The translations under genes were made by a program, and so were the position numbers. The notes beneath the pieces are model-generated. The model worked only from the letters and a program-made list of their open reading frames with translations, had not been told where the DNA came from and made no database searches. From NCBI GenBank assembly GCA_028689435.1, contig JAQTWD010000003.1, positions 1-42,177 of the forward strand: DNA of 42,177 nt, given 5' to 3'. Source of the DNA: Minisyncoccota bacterium (lineage in GTDB: Bacteria; Patescibacteriota; Minisyncoccia; Phycocordibacterales; UBA12079). Below are positions 9,356 to 18,326 of this stretch, piece after piece (the stretch's first letter is position 1; each line of letters opens with the position of its first letter).

Positions 9356-9832
9356 TTAATTTTTAATTTTTTCTGCTACCTCCCTTATTTCATCAGCGAT
9401 ACCATCAATCAGATCATATTTGTCCAAATCACTCACCTCGACCCAAGCGTAATCAACACTGTCATCATCCAGTTTAACACCTCCTGAAACATAATTACAG
9501 TAAAAACTCAACACCACAACAGGAATACCATCTGATCTAATAAAAGTCAAATCTAATAAATATTGAGGTTTATCAACTTCAAGATTTACTTCTTCTTTTA
9601 TTTCTCTTCTCAAAGCATTTTCAACTGCATAATACCACTGACCAGCTTCGGTTGTTGGTTTTGTGTTGGTGTAATCATCGGTTTCCAAACCTCCACCTGG
9701 AACAGTCCATTTTCCAGGAAAAGCTTTTTTGTCTGAACTTCTTTTGGTAATTAAAAATTTTCCATTTTTGTGAATAATAGCGGTCAAAGCAATTCTATGT
9801 AATTCTTTTGAGATAAACATACTAATATACAA
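9356..9832 (-). CDS. NUDIX hydrolase
   Basis: GKWTVPGGGLE...ALRREIKEEVNLEV Nudix box with an insertion. Confidence 0.88.
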   Translation of the reverse strand: MYISMFISKELHRIALTAIIHKNGKFLITKRSSDKKAFPGKWTVPGGGLETDDYTNTKPTTEAGQWYYAVENALRREIKEEVNLEVDKPQYLLDLTFIRSDGIPVVVLSFYCNYVSGGVKLDDDSVDYAWVEVSDLDKYDLIDGIADEIREVAEKIKN

Positions 9833-9921
9833 ATGATACTAATAATACGAATAAATACAAATGTTATAAACTCATGTTCGTAGCCATTCGTATCATTCGT
9901 AAAATTCGTATATTGATATGT

Positions 9922-10476
9922 CTAACTCGAAATCTCTTTTTCTTTTTTACTAAAAATTTCTTCAAATTTTCGATTTGTTTCATCAACATATTTTTGCATT
10001 TCTTCTTTCAATCTAAATTTTTCGTCTTCTCCTATCTCGCCGTTTTTTTCTTTCTTTTGAATATCTTCCCAAACTTTTTCTCTTTCCCCTCTCAAAGAAA
10101 CTCTCGCCTTTTCTTGCTTTTCTTTTGCAGATTTAATTAACAAAACTCTTCTTTCAGAAGTCAATTCTGGAAATATCACTCTCACCCCAGCACTATCCGA
10201 AACAACAGAAACACCTAGATTTGCGTCATTTATTGCCTTTTCTATCGCTCTGACCTGGACCTGAGATTTGTCCCAAGGAGAAACTCTGATCGTGCGGGCA
10301 TCTTCTGTGCCAACAGTTGCTAATTGATTAATTGGCATAAAAGAACCGTAGCTTTCAACTTTTACACTATCCAAAAGTGCAGGAGATGCCATCCCTGTTC
10401 TAATTGTTGTATATTCTTTTGTTAACCAACTTTCTATTTCAGAAAGTTCTTTTTTAAATTTTGAAAAATCGTACAT
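9922..10476 (-). CDS. frr: ribosome recycling factor
   Basis: YTTIRTGMASPALLDSVKVESYGSFMPINQLATV...RTIRVSPWDKS. Confidence 0.96.
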   Translation of the reverse strand: MYDFSKFKKELSEIESWLTKEYTTIRTGMASPALLDSVKVESYGSFMPINQLATVGTEDARTIRVSPWDKSQVQVRAIEKAINDANLGVSVVSDSAGVRVIFPELTSERRVLLIKSAKEKQEKARVSLRGEREKVWEDIQKKEKNGEIGEDEKFRLKEEMQKYVDETNRKFEEIFSKKEKEISS

Positions 10477-10602
10477 AAATTTTTATTCTAAAAATTTTAA
10501 ATCCTAAACCCTAATATCTAAATCCTAAAAACATTTTTATATTTTATAATTTTGAAATTTGAATTTATTTAGAATTTAGAATTTAGTGCTTAGTGTTTAA
10601 TC

Positions 10603-11439
10603 TTATTTACAAATATTTTTTGCTTCTACCAAAACTTTTTCTGCTCTTTGCCCAGATATTCCTACTGTACCAAGAATATTTTCTCCGCCCCCTATAATAT
10701 CTTTACACAAAACAATTCCTTGATTAAGAAATTCTTGTTTTTCTTTTTTTGTTAAAGATACTAGACAAGTCAGAGGATGTACCTTTGTCTCCTCTACTAA
10801 ATCTTGAAGATTTCCCTGAGAAGGATAGTTCCATCCTATCAGATTTAAACCGGCACAATTACCATACTGAATTGCTCTTCCACTGAATTTTGTATTTGTT
10901 ATCAGATAATGTTTTATTTCTTTCCCTTCTCCGAAACGCTGATAAAAATCACCCTCTTTTATATCATCAAGTCGTGCCTTTACATAAAGAGCAACTTTTA
11001 AGTCCGATTTCAAACCAGTATCGTTGTGAAATTTTATTTCCCCAACAATAATTTCCTTTTCATTGTGTGCGATAACATCCATCTCGTGCATAACACACTT
11101 GCCATTAACAGTTTGCCCCACCTCGACATTATAACCTTTTGCCCTAAATATTTCTCCTATGAAATCCTCAAAAGGAAAACCGTGAGGACCAAGACCTTCT
11201 ATTGCTCTACGTACAGAATATTTACTCGCAATTACTTTATCTTTTTTTCTAAGAAAAGAAAAAGCTTTTTTATATATTTTTGTTGTAGTCGTTCCGTCCT
11301 TTAGTTCCCCGACTATCTTTAAAGAGATTTCCTGAATTGATTTTTCATCAGCACCAGCTCTCCTTAAAGAGTTTTTTAATTTCGTTATATCAAACAGTTC
11401 TCTTTCCCCATTTAATTTTACTATGTATATATCTTGCAT
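10603..11439 (-). CDS. ATP-cone domain fused to a restriction-endonuclease-like (PD-(D/E)XK) domain
   Basis: N-terminal ATP-cone-like VKLNGERELFDITKLKNSLRRAGAD...; MHEMDVIAHNEKEIIVGEIKFH nuclease-like core. Confidence 0.75.
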   Translation of the reverse strand: MQDIYIVKLNGERELFDITKLKNSLRRAGADEKSIQEISLKIVGELKDGTTTTKIYKKAFSFLRKKDKVIASKYSVRRAIEGLGPHGFPFEDFIGEIFRAKGYNVEVGQTVNGKCVMHEMDVIAHNEKEIIVGEIKFHNDTGLKSDLKVALYVKARLDDIKEGDFYQRFGEGKEIKHYLITNTKFSGRAIQYGNCAGLNLIGWNYPSQGNLQDLVEETKVHPLTCLVSLTKKEKQEFLNQGIVLCKDIIGGGENILGTVGISGQRAEKVLVEAKNICK

Positions 11440-11527
11440 ATATCAAAAATTATAACATAAAAAAATAAAATGTTTTAAAAATTGACTTTTTAACAAAAAC
11501 TATTGGCTATCGGCTATTAGCTATCAA

Positions 11528-12697
11528 CTAACTTATTATTCCTCCTCCCAAACAAACCTCGTTATCATAAAAAACAACCGATTGTCCAAATGAAACCGAT
11601 TTTTGAGGTTCATCAAAAATAATATTAAAACATCCCAAAACCGAGTTTCTTTTGATTTTACAAGATTGTAGTGGTTGTCGATATCTTATTCTTGCTTGAT
11701 ATTTTTTATCTAAATCTGGTTCTTTTCCAGAAATCCAATTTACATTTTCAATTTCGATTTCTTTTTTATCAAAAATATTTTTTTCGCGAAGTTTTTCTGA
11801 GACAGTAATTGTATTTTTTTCTATATTTTTATCAATAACAAAATATGGTTTTTCATCGGGGGTTTTTTCTGTAATTATAAATCCATGTCTCTGTCCAAAG
11901 GTATAATAAAAAGCCCCATCATGATATCCAATTATCTCTCCTTTTTCATTTAACACATCTCCTTTCTTTTCTGGCAAAAATCTTTTAAGAAAATCTTTCA
12001 TCTCTACCATACCAACGAAACAAAGACCTTGGCTATCTTTTTTTTCAGCCGTTAATAAATCATATTTTTTTGCTAATTTCCTCACCTCTAGTTTTTCTAA
12101 ATGACCCACAGGAAATAAAATATGTTTCAATTGATCTTGAGTTAGTGTCCAAAGAAAATAGGACTGATCCTTATTTTCATCCTTCCCTGCCAACAACTCA
12201 AATCTATTCTCTAATTCTTGAGAATTAGAGAATTCCTTCTTTGAAAATTGAAAATTAGAAATTGGAAATTCACGCTCCACAGACCGTGCATAATGTCCCG
12301 TCGCAACATAATCTGCACCGTTATCCAAAGCAAATTTCAAAAATCCGCCAAACTTGATCGCTTTATTGCACATTACATCTGGGTTAGGGGTTCTTCCGTT
12401 TTTGTATTCTTCAATCATATAATCAAAAACTTGTTTTTTATATTCTTCTTCTAAATCCAAATCTTTAAATGGTATGTCCAATTTTGCACAAATACGCATA
12501 GCGTCCAATCTATCTTCTCTCCAGTCGCATTTTACAAATTCTGGTTGCCAAACCTTGATAAAAACGCCCGTGACATCATATCCCTGATTCTTTAATAAAA
12601 CAGCAGAAACAGACGAGTCTACCCCGCCCGACAAGCCAACAAATACTTTTTTTCCTTTCGAAGTTTTGGCAAAGAAGGATTTACCTTTATTTTCCAT
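11528..12697 (-). CDS. mnmA: tRNA-specific 2-thiouridylase MnmA, with a repeat-like insertion
   Basis: VGLSGGVDSSVSA PP-loop, NPDVMCNKAIKF, TGHYAR, DQSYFLW, GLCFVG. Confidence 0.95.
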   Translation of the reverse strand: MENKGKSFFAKTSKGKKVFVGLSGGVDSSVSAVLLKNQGYDVTGVFIKVWQPEFVKCDWREDRLDAMRICAKLDIPFKDLDLEEEYKKQVFDYMIEEYKNGRTPNPDVMCNKAIKFGGFLKFALDNGADYVATGHYARSVEREFPISNFQFSKKEFSNSQELENRFELLAGKDENKDQSYFLWTLTQDQLKHILFPVGHLEKLEVRKLAKKYDLLTAEKKDSQGLCFVGMVEMKDFLKRFLPEKKGDVLNEKGEIIGYHDGAFYYTFGQRHGFIITEKTPDEKPYFVIDKNIEKNTITVSEKLREKNIFDKKEIEIENVNWISGKEPDLDKKYQARIRYRQPLQSCKIKRNSVLGCFNIIFDEPQKSVSFGQSVVFYDNEVCLGGGIIS

Positions 12698-12746
12698 ACG
12701 GTTATATTATATATTTAAATTAGATAAGTAAAGAAAATAAAAACAC

Positions 12747-12784
12747 ATATAACTTTAAGAAACGATCGTTTCTTAAAGTTATAT
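12747..12784. repeat. 38-bp perfect palindrome
   Basis: atataactttaagaaacgatcgtttcttaaagttatat. Confidence 0.9.
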
Positions 12785-12844
12785 TTATTTCTTGAAAAAA
12801 GAAAAATCCCGATATTACTCGAGATTTTTCTTTTTGAGAATTAT

Positions 12845-13012
12845 TTATTTTCTCTTCTTTGCTGCTGCCTTCTTCTTTGCTACTTTCTTAACTGCTTTCT
12901 TCTTTGGAGCAGCTTTTCTCTTTGCTACTTTTTTAACAACTTTCTTCTTTGTTACTTTTTTAGCAACTTTCTTCTTTGTTGTTTTTTTAGCAGCTTTTTT
13001 CTTTGTAGGCAT
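12845..13012 (-). CDS. histone H1-like lysine/alanine-rich DNA-binding protein
   Basis: MPTKKKAAKKTTKKKVAKKVTKKKVVKKVAKRKAAPKKKAVKKVAKKKAAAKKRK, 55 aa. Confidence 0.85.
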   Translation of the reverse strand: MPTKKKAAKKTTKKKVAKKVTKKKVVKKVAKRKAAPKKKAVKKVAKKKAAAKKRK

Positions 13013-13325
13013 GTTATTTAAAAAATTAAATTTTTTAATAAAAAGATTCGACCTTTCCGTTAGACTTATTTTCAAAAAATCTTTTTCTAAAAAATTTTTG
13101 AAAATAAGTCTAAACAAAAAATGTTTTTTCTTTACTATAATTATACAACTTTTTTCAAAGTAAAAAACTTTTTTTTACAAAAAGTGTGGATAATTTTTTT
13201 ACAAAAATTTTTTTACAAAAAATTTATTTTTTATTTTTAAAAAATATTTTTGTGAAAAGAAAATTTTTATAAATATTTGAAAAATAAAAATCTATTTTTA
13301 AATATTTTAAATTTAAAATCCCACT

Positions 13326-13380
13326 AAACAAACCATCTTAAAATTTTGACGGTCGTCAGAATTTTAAGATGGTTTGTTTT
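13326..13380. repeat. imperfect long inverted repeat (aaacaaaccatcttaaaattttgac / gtcagaattttaagatggtttgttt)
   Basis: about 24-bp arms with one mismatch, upstream of the 49-aa ORF. Confidence 0.85.
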
Positions 13381-13437
13381 TTAGATTTTTATTTGTTAAT
13401 CTAATAAAAGATAGTAAAAACTTTTTGAGGAGAAATC

Positions 13438-13587
13438 ATGACAAAAAAAGAAACCCCACAAAGAGACAAAAATATGTTCAAGGGTAATTGCATTTTAAAC
13501 CACCTCAAACAAATTGAGAAAAATCCTCCTTGGTGGACGATTCTCATAAATGGATTGCCCCATAGAAAAGAACGGCATCAAGAATAA
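13438..13587 (+). CDS. small protein, 49 aa: MTKKETPQRDKNMFKGNCILNHLKQIEKNPPWWTILINGLPHRKERHQE
   Basis: GAGGAG Shine-Dalgarno about 7 nt upstream of the ATG; terminator hairpin right after the stop; absent from the ORF track because of its length. Confidence 0.7.
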   Translation: MTKKETPQRDKNMFKGNCILNHLKQIEKNPPWWTILINGLPHRKERHQE

Positions 13588-13591
13588 AAAA

Positions 13592-13620
13592 CCTTCCGCC
13601 AATCGGCGGAAGTTTTTGTT
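13592..13620 (+). terminator. rho-independent terminator CTTCCGCC-AAT-CGGCGGAAG-TTTTTGTTTT
   Basis: stem plus T-tract on the + strand. Confidence 0.85.
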
Positions 13621-13720
13621 TTGCAAAATTGTTTTTTTAGTTTATAATCAACAGATAATAAATACGTCCATATTGGATAATATTTACAATAGAATATAGT
13701 AGAATATAGAATAAATGCAC

Positions 13721-13738
13721 GCGTCGGTACTCAAGTGG
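13721..13738 (+). pseudogene. partial copy of the tRNA-Tyr 5' end (acceptor strand and D-arm start)
   Basis: gcgtcggtactcaagtgg identical to 13900-13917, with duplicated upstream sequence. Confidence 0.85.
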
Positions 13739-13899
13739 ATAAAAAGCGTTTAAGCTTTTTATCCGGTTCCGAGCAAAGCGAGGAAATTGCCGAAGTTGAG
13801 CGAAGCGAAACAGGCAATAGGTGGACAATGGGGCAGACCAATCTGCCCGAGTGAAAAATCGCTCGCATAAATTTACAATAGAATATAGAATAAATGCAC

Positions 13900-13981
13900 G
13901 CGTCGGTACTCAAGTGGTCAACGAGGGCAGACTGTAAATCTGCTGGCTTAGCCTTCGCAAGTTCGAATCTTGCCCGGCGCA
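13900..13981 (+). tRNA. tRNA-Tyr (anticodon GTA)
   Basis: GCGTCGG/CCGGCGC acceptor (one G-U), anticodon region cagactGTAaatctg, long variable arm, GTTCGAATC T-loop. Confidence 0.92.
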
Positions 13982-14181
13982 CAAAATAAAATACAGAGTT
14001 TTTTGCTCTGTATTTTTATTTTGTAAGTCGAAAGAAAAGTGCCTGCGTACTTTTCGTCAAGATGAGAAAGGAGAAGTCATGTTTTTCGTAGCAAAGCGAA
14101 GAAAAACAGACGAGCCCGGGTAGGAGCCACTTAACGAACACGAGTCCCGAAGGGCGAAGTGTGAGTTTTGTGAGCTGACGC

Positions 14182-14201
14182 CGAATCTTGCCCGGCGCAC
14201 A
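14182..14201 (+). pseudogene. partial copy of the tRNA-Tyr 3' end
   Basis: cgaatcttgcccggcgcaca identical to 13964-13983. Confidence 0.85.
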
Positions 14202-14206
14202 AAAAT

Positions 14207-14234
14207 AAAAAACGGGGTTTCCCCCGTTTTTTCA
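14207..14234. terminator. bidirectional terminator AAAAAACGGGG-TTT-CCCCCGTTTTTT
   Basis: GC stem with A/T tails. Confidence 0.85.
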
Positions 14235-14237
14235 ATT

Positions 14238-14456
14238 CTATTGTTTTTTAAAAAGAGAAGACATGCTGTTTATCGTGTCTTCCCAATCTCCTGATTCAAA
14301 CAAAAGTGATTCAACATTAGGAAAACCCCAAGGAAATTTATGCCCTGTTTCCTTTTCCCATTTCTTAATCCCCATCGCTTTTTGATGAGGATCTTGTATC
14401 TTGTTCACCGCCAAAGCCGTCATATATTCTTCATACTCAATACCAAGTGGGTGCAT
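14238..14456 (-). CDS. hypothetical protein
   Basis: 72-aa ORF with a GAGAGAGGA-type RBS upstream; no family recognised. Confidence 0.6.
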   Translation of the reverse strand: MHPLGIEYEEYMTALAVNKIQDPHQKAMGIKKWEKETGHKFPWGFPNVESLLFESGDWEDTINSMSSLFKKQ

Positions 14457-14557
14457 TTTTCCTCTCTCTTCTTTGATTGTTTGTAGTAAAATTTCCTAAA
14501 AAGAATAATACCAGATACCGCATAAAAAACAAATAGCCCCAAAGGGCTATTTGTTTT

Positions 14558-17230
14558 TTATGCTTTTGTTTTTACTTTTTTTCTAACGGAATTTCCGTTT
14601 GATTTCTTTTTAATATCAAAGACAAATTCTCCGTTCTTTTCATCTACATAAACACCGCCTCCCGACATCATATTATTTTCAATCATTCTGTTTGCAATTG
14701 GAGTCAAAATTTTATTTTGAATTAATCTCTTCAACGGCCTTGCTCCATACTGAGGATTGTATCCCTCTTTTGCTAAATGTTCTATCGCTTTTGGAGAAAT
14801 TTCAAATTTAACATCTTTTTCTTTCAATCTTTCTCCTATCAATCCAACTTGAATATCAACAATTTTTCTAATTACCTCTGGAGACAAAACATCAAAGATA
14901 ACGATTTCGTCTAATCTGTTTATAAATTCTGGGCGGAAATTATCTTTCAATGCTTTCATTACATTTGTTTTTGCATCACGATAATTTTCTACATCGCTTT
15001 TATTTTGTCCGAAACCAATTGCTTCCATTTTGTCTATAAATTCTGAACCAACGTTTGAAGTCATGATAATAACTGTATTTTTAAAATTGACCGTTCTTCC
15101 TTTTCCGTCAGTCAAATTTCCGTTATCAAGAACTTGCAAAAGGACATTGAAAACCTCGGGGTGAGCTTTTTCTATTTCATCAAACAAAACAATAGAATAT
15201 GGTCTATGACGAACTTGTTCAGTAAGCTTTCCTCCTTCATCATGTCCGATATATCCCGGAGGAGAACCAATCAATTTTGAGACAGAATGTTTCTCCATCA
15301 ATTCGGACATATCTACCCGTATCAAGGCTTTTTCATCGTCAAACAAAAATCCAGCAAGTTTTTTCGTTAATTCTGTTTTACCAACACCAGTTGGCCCTAA
15401 AAACATAAATGATCCGATTGGTCTGTTAGGATCAGCAATTCCTACTCTTGATCTCTTGATCGCATCAGAAACTTTTCTAATAGCGTCTTCTTGTCCGATT
15501 ACACCTTTTTTCAATTCGTCTTCTATCCTGTTTAATTTTTGTACTTCTTCTTCCAGCATTCTTGTTACTGGCACACCAGACCAACGACTGACAATGTCGG
15601 CAATTTCATTTTCATTTATTTCTTCGTTCAAGATTCTTCTTGATTTTTGAAGTTTTTTTAACTTGTTTGTATTTACTTCCAATTCTTTTTCTAATTGAGG
15701 AATTTTTACATAACGAATCTCGGCCGCTTTTGACAAATCTGCTACTGCTTCGGCCTGATCAGCTTCTGATCTTACTTTTTCCAATTCACTTTTTATTGAT
15801 TTAATACCAGAGAGAGCGTCTCTTTCATTTTTCCACTTCAATTCCAATTCAGATGTTTTTTCTTTTAATTCTCCGATTTCAGAATCAATCACTTTCAATC
15901 TAGCATTATTTTTCTTTCCATCTTTTTCTTTAGTCAAAGCCTGTTTCTCTATCTCTAATTGCATTATCTTTCTATGAGCATCTTCCAAAATAGGCGGTTT
16001 GTTTTCAAGAGAAATTTTTAACGAAGAAGCTGCTTCGTCAATCAAATCAACAGCCTTGTCCGGCAAAAATCTGTCTGTAATATAACGGCTAGACAAATCC
16101 ACCGCCGCAACAATAGCATCGTCGGTTATTTTTACACCATGAAACAATTCATATTTTTCTTTTAGTCCACGCAAAATAGCTCTCGCATCTTCGAGAGATG
16201 GTTCGTTTACCATAACTGGCTGAAATCTTCTGGTTAAAGCTGGATCTTTTTCAATATATTTTTGATATTCCTTTAAGGTGGTTGCTCCGATTGCACGCAA
16301 TTCACCACGAGCCAAAGCGGGTTTTATCATATTTGATGCATCCATTGATCCCTCAGACGCTCCTGCTCCAACAATTGTATGTATTTCATCAATAAACAAA
16401 ATCACCTTTCCGTTTGATTTCTCAACCTCTTTCATTATTGCCTTTAATCTATCTTCAAACTCTCCTCTATATTTTGTTCCAGCAACCAACAACCCCAAAA
16501 CATGAGAAAGCAATTCTTTTCCCTTTAACGACTCTGGCGCATCACCCTGAACAATTCGCAAAGCCAATCCTTCTACAATTGCTGTCTTTCCAACTCCTGC
16601 TTCTCCAATCAATATTGGATTATTTTTTGTTCTTCTGGATAAAATCTGAATTATTCTTCTTATCTCAGAGTCTCTTCCGATCACTGGATCAAGTTTGTTG
16701 TCCAAGGCCAGCTGAGTCAAATTTCTCGTATATTTAATAAGGGCTTTAAATTTTTTTGGCTGTTTCATTTCAGAAACTTTTCCTTCTCTCACTTCTTTAA
16801 TCACTTCTTCCACTACATCCTTTTCAATTTTAAATCTTGAAATAAGTTCTTTTGTACTTCCCGAAGAATCCAACAATGAAAGCAAGAAATGCTCTGTTGA
16901 AATAAATTCGTCTCCCATTTCTGACGCAATTTTTGTGGAATTTTCCAAAACAGTCGCCAATTCTGGAGTTAAATAAATTTGATATGAAGGATTAAGTGTG
17001 GATGTTCTTTCTGGCTCTTCAAGTAATTCAAAAAGTGATTCGGTCAAAAGCATTGTATCAACACCCAGTCTTTCCAAGACAGAGATAACAATACTTTCTT
17101 CTTGTAACATCAAAGCAGTAAAAAGATGCACAGGACCGACATGATTTTGCCCTCTTTCTATAGCAAGTTCATGCGCTTTCTTAATCGCTTCTTTTGCTTT
17201 TGTTGTTAGTTGATTTAATGGCGGCATCAT
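14558..17230 (-). CDS. clpB: Clp ATPase ClpB (AAA+ disaggregase / Clp ATP-binding subunit)
   Basis: Clp_N repeats, GEAGVGKTA and GPTGVGKTE Walker A motifs, [11 protein letters not shown] linker, Clp C-terminal domain. Confidence 0.93.
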   Translation of the reverse strand: MMPPLNQLTTKAKEAIKKAHELAIERGQNHVGPVHLFTALMLQEESIVISVLERLGVDTMLLTESLFELLEEPERTSTLNPSYQIYLTPELATVLENSTKIASEMGDEFISTEHFLLSLLDSSGSTKELISRFKIEKDVVEEVIKEVREGKVSEMKQPKKFKALIKYTRNLTQLALDNKLDPVIGRDSEIRRIIQILSRRTKNNPILIGEAGVGKTAIVEGLALRIVQGDAPESLKGKELLSHVLGLLVAGTKYRGEFEDRLKAIMKEVEKSNGKVILFIDEIHTIVGAGASEGSMDASNMIKPALARGELRAIGATTLKEYQKYIEKDPALTRRFQPVMVNEPSLEDARAILRGLKEKYELFHGVKITDDAIVAAVDLSSRYITDRFLPDKAVDLIDEAASSLKISLENKPPILEDAHRKIMQLEIEKQALTKEKDGKKNNARLKVIDSEIGELKEKTSELELKWKNERDALSGIKSIKSELEKVRSEADQAEAVADLSKAAEIRYVKIPQLEKELEVNTNKLKKLQKSRRILNEEINENEIADIVSRWSGVPVTRMLEEEVQKLNRIEDELKKGVIGQEDAIRKVSDAIKRSRVGIADPNRPIGSFMFLGPTGVGKTELTKKLAGFLFDDEKALIRVDMSELMEKHSVSKLIGSPPGYIGHDEGGKLTEQVRHRPYSIVLFDEIEKAHPEVFNVLLQVLDNGNLTDGKGRTVNFKNTVIIMTSNVGSEFIDKMEAIGFGQNKSDVENYRDAKTNVMKALKDNFRPEFINRLDEIVIFDVLSPEVIRKIVDIQVGLIGERLKEKDVKFEISPKAIEHLAKEGYNPQYGARPLKRLIQNKILTPIANRMIENNMMSGGGVYVDEKNGEFVFDIKKKSNGNSVRKKVKTKA

Positions 17231-17308
17231 AAAAATTTAAAATTAAAATCTAAAAATTCAAAATTTTGATAATTTCAGATAGTCTTACAATATAATATAT
17301 TTCAGTGG

Positions 17309-18166
17309 TTAGTCAACCTTTTTCGGAGGATCCTGACTCAAGATATTTTTTATATCAAAAGATACAAAATCTATCGGAATAAATGAGTTTGTTCCAGTCT
17401 CAACATTTATTCCAACTACTTCCCCCTTCAAATTTAACATAGGAGCTCCTCCAAAAACACTTGTTGGAGAAATGTTTGTCTTTATTGCTAAAGTTACCAA
17501 ATCTTTTATTTCTGATGTTGTTGACGCTGTGTTGTCAGACACGCTATCTCTGACAAATCCTGAAACGATACCAGTAAATACTTCTGTAGATTCAATTCCA
17601 CCCAAAACAACAATTGATTGTCCGAGTTTTAAAGAATCAGAGCTTGCTATATTTGCCTCTTTAAAAAAAGTTTTAAATATCTGAGAATCATTTTGGACAA
17701 CTTTCAAGTAAGCAACATGTTTACTTTCATTTATACTTATTTTTTGTAAATCGATTTTTTTATCTTCTATATAAACGGCATAATTTCCTCCCTCAACGAG
17801 ATTTGAACTATCAGTAACAAGTATTCCGCTTTTATCAACAAAAAAACCAAATCCGACAAATATTTCTCCACTCTCCGTTTTGTTTACGATTCTGACAAAA
17901 ATTTCTTTCATTTTATCAACTACATCAGCAACTGAATTTTGTTCTTTAACAACAACTATATCGTTTTTCGCGGAAGCGGTTTGTGTGTTTTCTGGTGCGA
18001 CTGTTTCAATTGTTTTTGTAACAACCCTCTGAATTGTTTGAGTTATAGCAGGAGGAGCTTGATCCATCAAAGTAACAGTAACAATACCTGTAGCAATAGA
18101 AGTAACAAAGCTGACTAGCAAAGTCAAAAGAACAGTTTGTGCTTTTGTTAGTTTTTCTATATCCAT
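17309..18166 (-). CDS. HtrA/trypsin-like fold membrane-anchored protein, probably catalytically inactive
   Basis: N-terminal TM; GFGFFVDKSGILVTDSSNL and SVFGGAPMLNLKGEVVGINV align with HtrA motifs but lack the catalytic residues. Confidence 0.75.
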   Translation of the reverse strand: MDIEKLTKAQTVLLTLLVSFVTSIATGIVTVTLMDQAPPAITQTIQRVVTKTIETVAPENTQTASAKNDIVVVKEQNSVADVVDKMKEIFVRIVNKTESGEIFVGFGFFVDKSGILVTDSSNLVEGGNYAVYIEDKKIDLQKISINESKHVAYLKVVQNDSQIFKTFFKEANIASSDSLKLGQSIVVLGGIESTEVFTGIVSGFVRDSVSDNTASTTSEIKDLVTLAIKTNISPTSVFGGAPMLNLKGEVVGINVETGTNSFIPIDFVSFDIKNILSQDPPKKVD

Positions 18167-18280
18167 CCCGTTAGAGATAGGACGCGGACTTTGTTAAATC
18201 TCACATACTATCTATTTAAATTAATTTTGATAAATTGCTTTGGTTAAATATATTGTTTCGTGTCCGCTATCTCTAACGGG
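18167..18280. mobile_element. IR element copy A (114 bp), termini CCCGTTAGAGATAG/CTATCTCTAACGGG, flanked by ATCCAT direct repeats
   Basis: 14-bp perfect terminal inverted repeat; 6-bp direct repeats at 18161-18166 and 18281-18286. Confidence 0.75.
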
Positions 18281-18326
18281 ATCCATTAATACTATGATAA
18301 CCTATTGGAAAAAACTTATCAAATTT

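Noticed and set aside
12792-13163. Phe-rich ORF 12792..13163 (+)
   Set aside because: Antisense of the lysine-rich histone-like gene; composition artefact.
13637-13982. ORFs 13637..13828 and 13731..13982 (-)
   Set aside because: Antisense translations of the tRNA-Tyr gene and its duplicated parts (RRARFELAKAKPADLQSA), not proteins.
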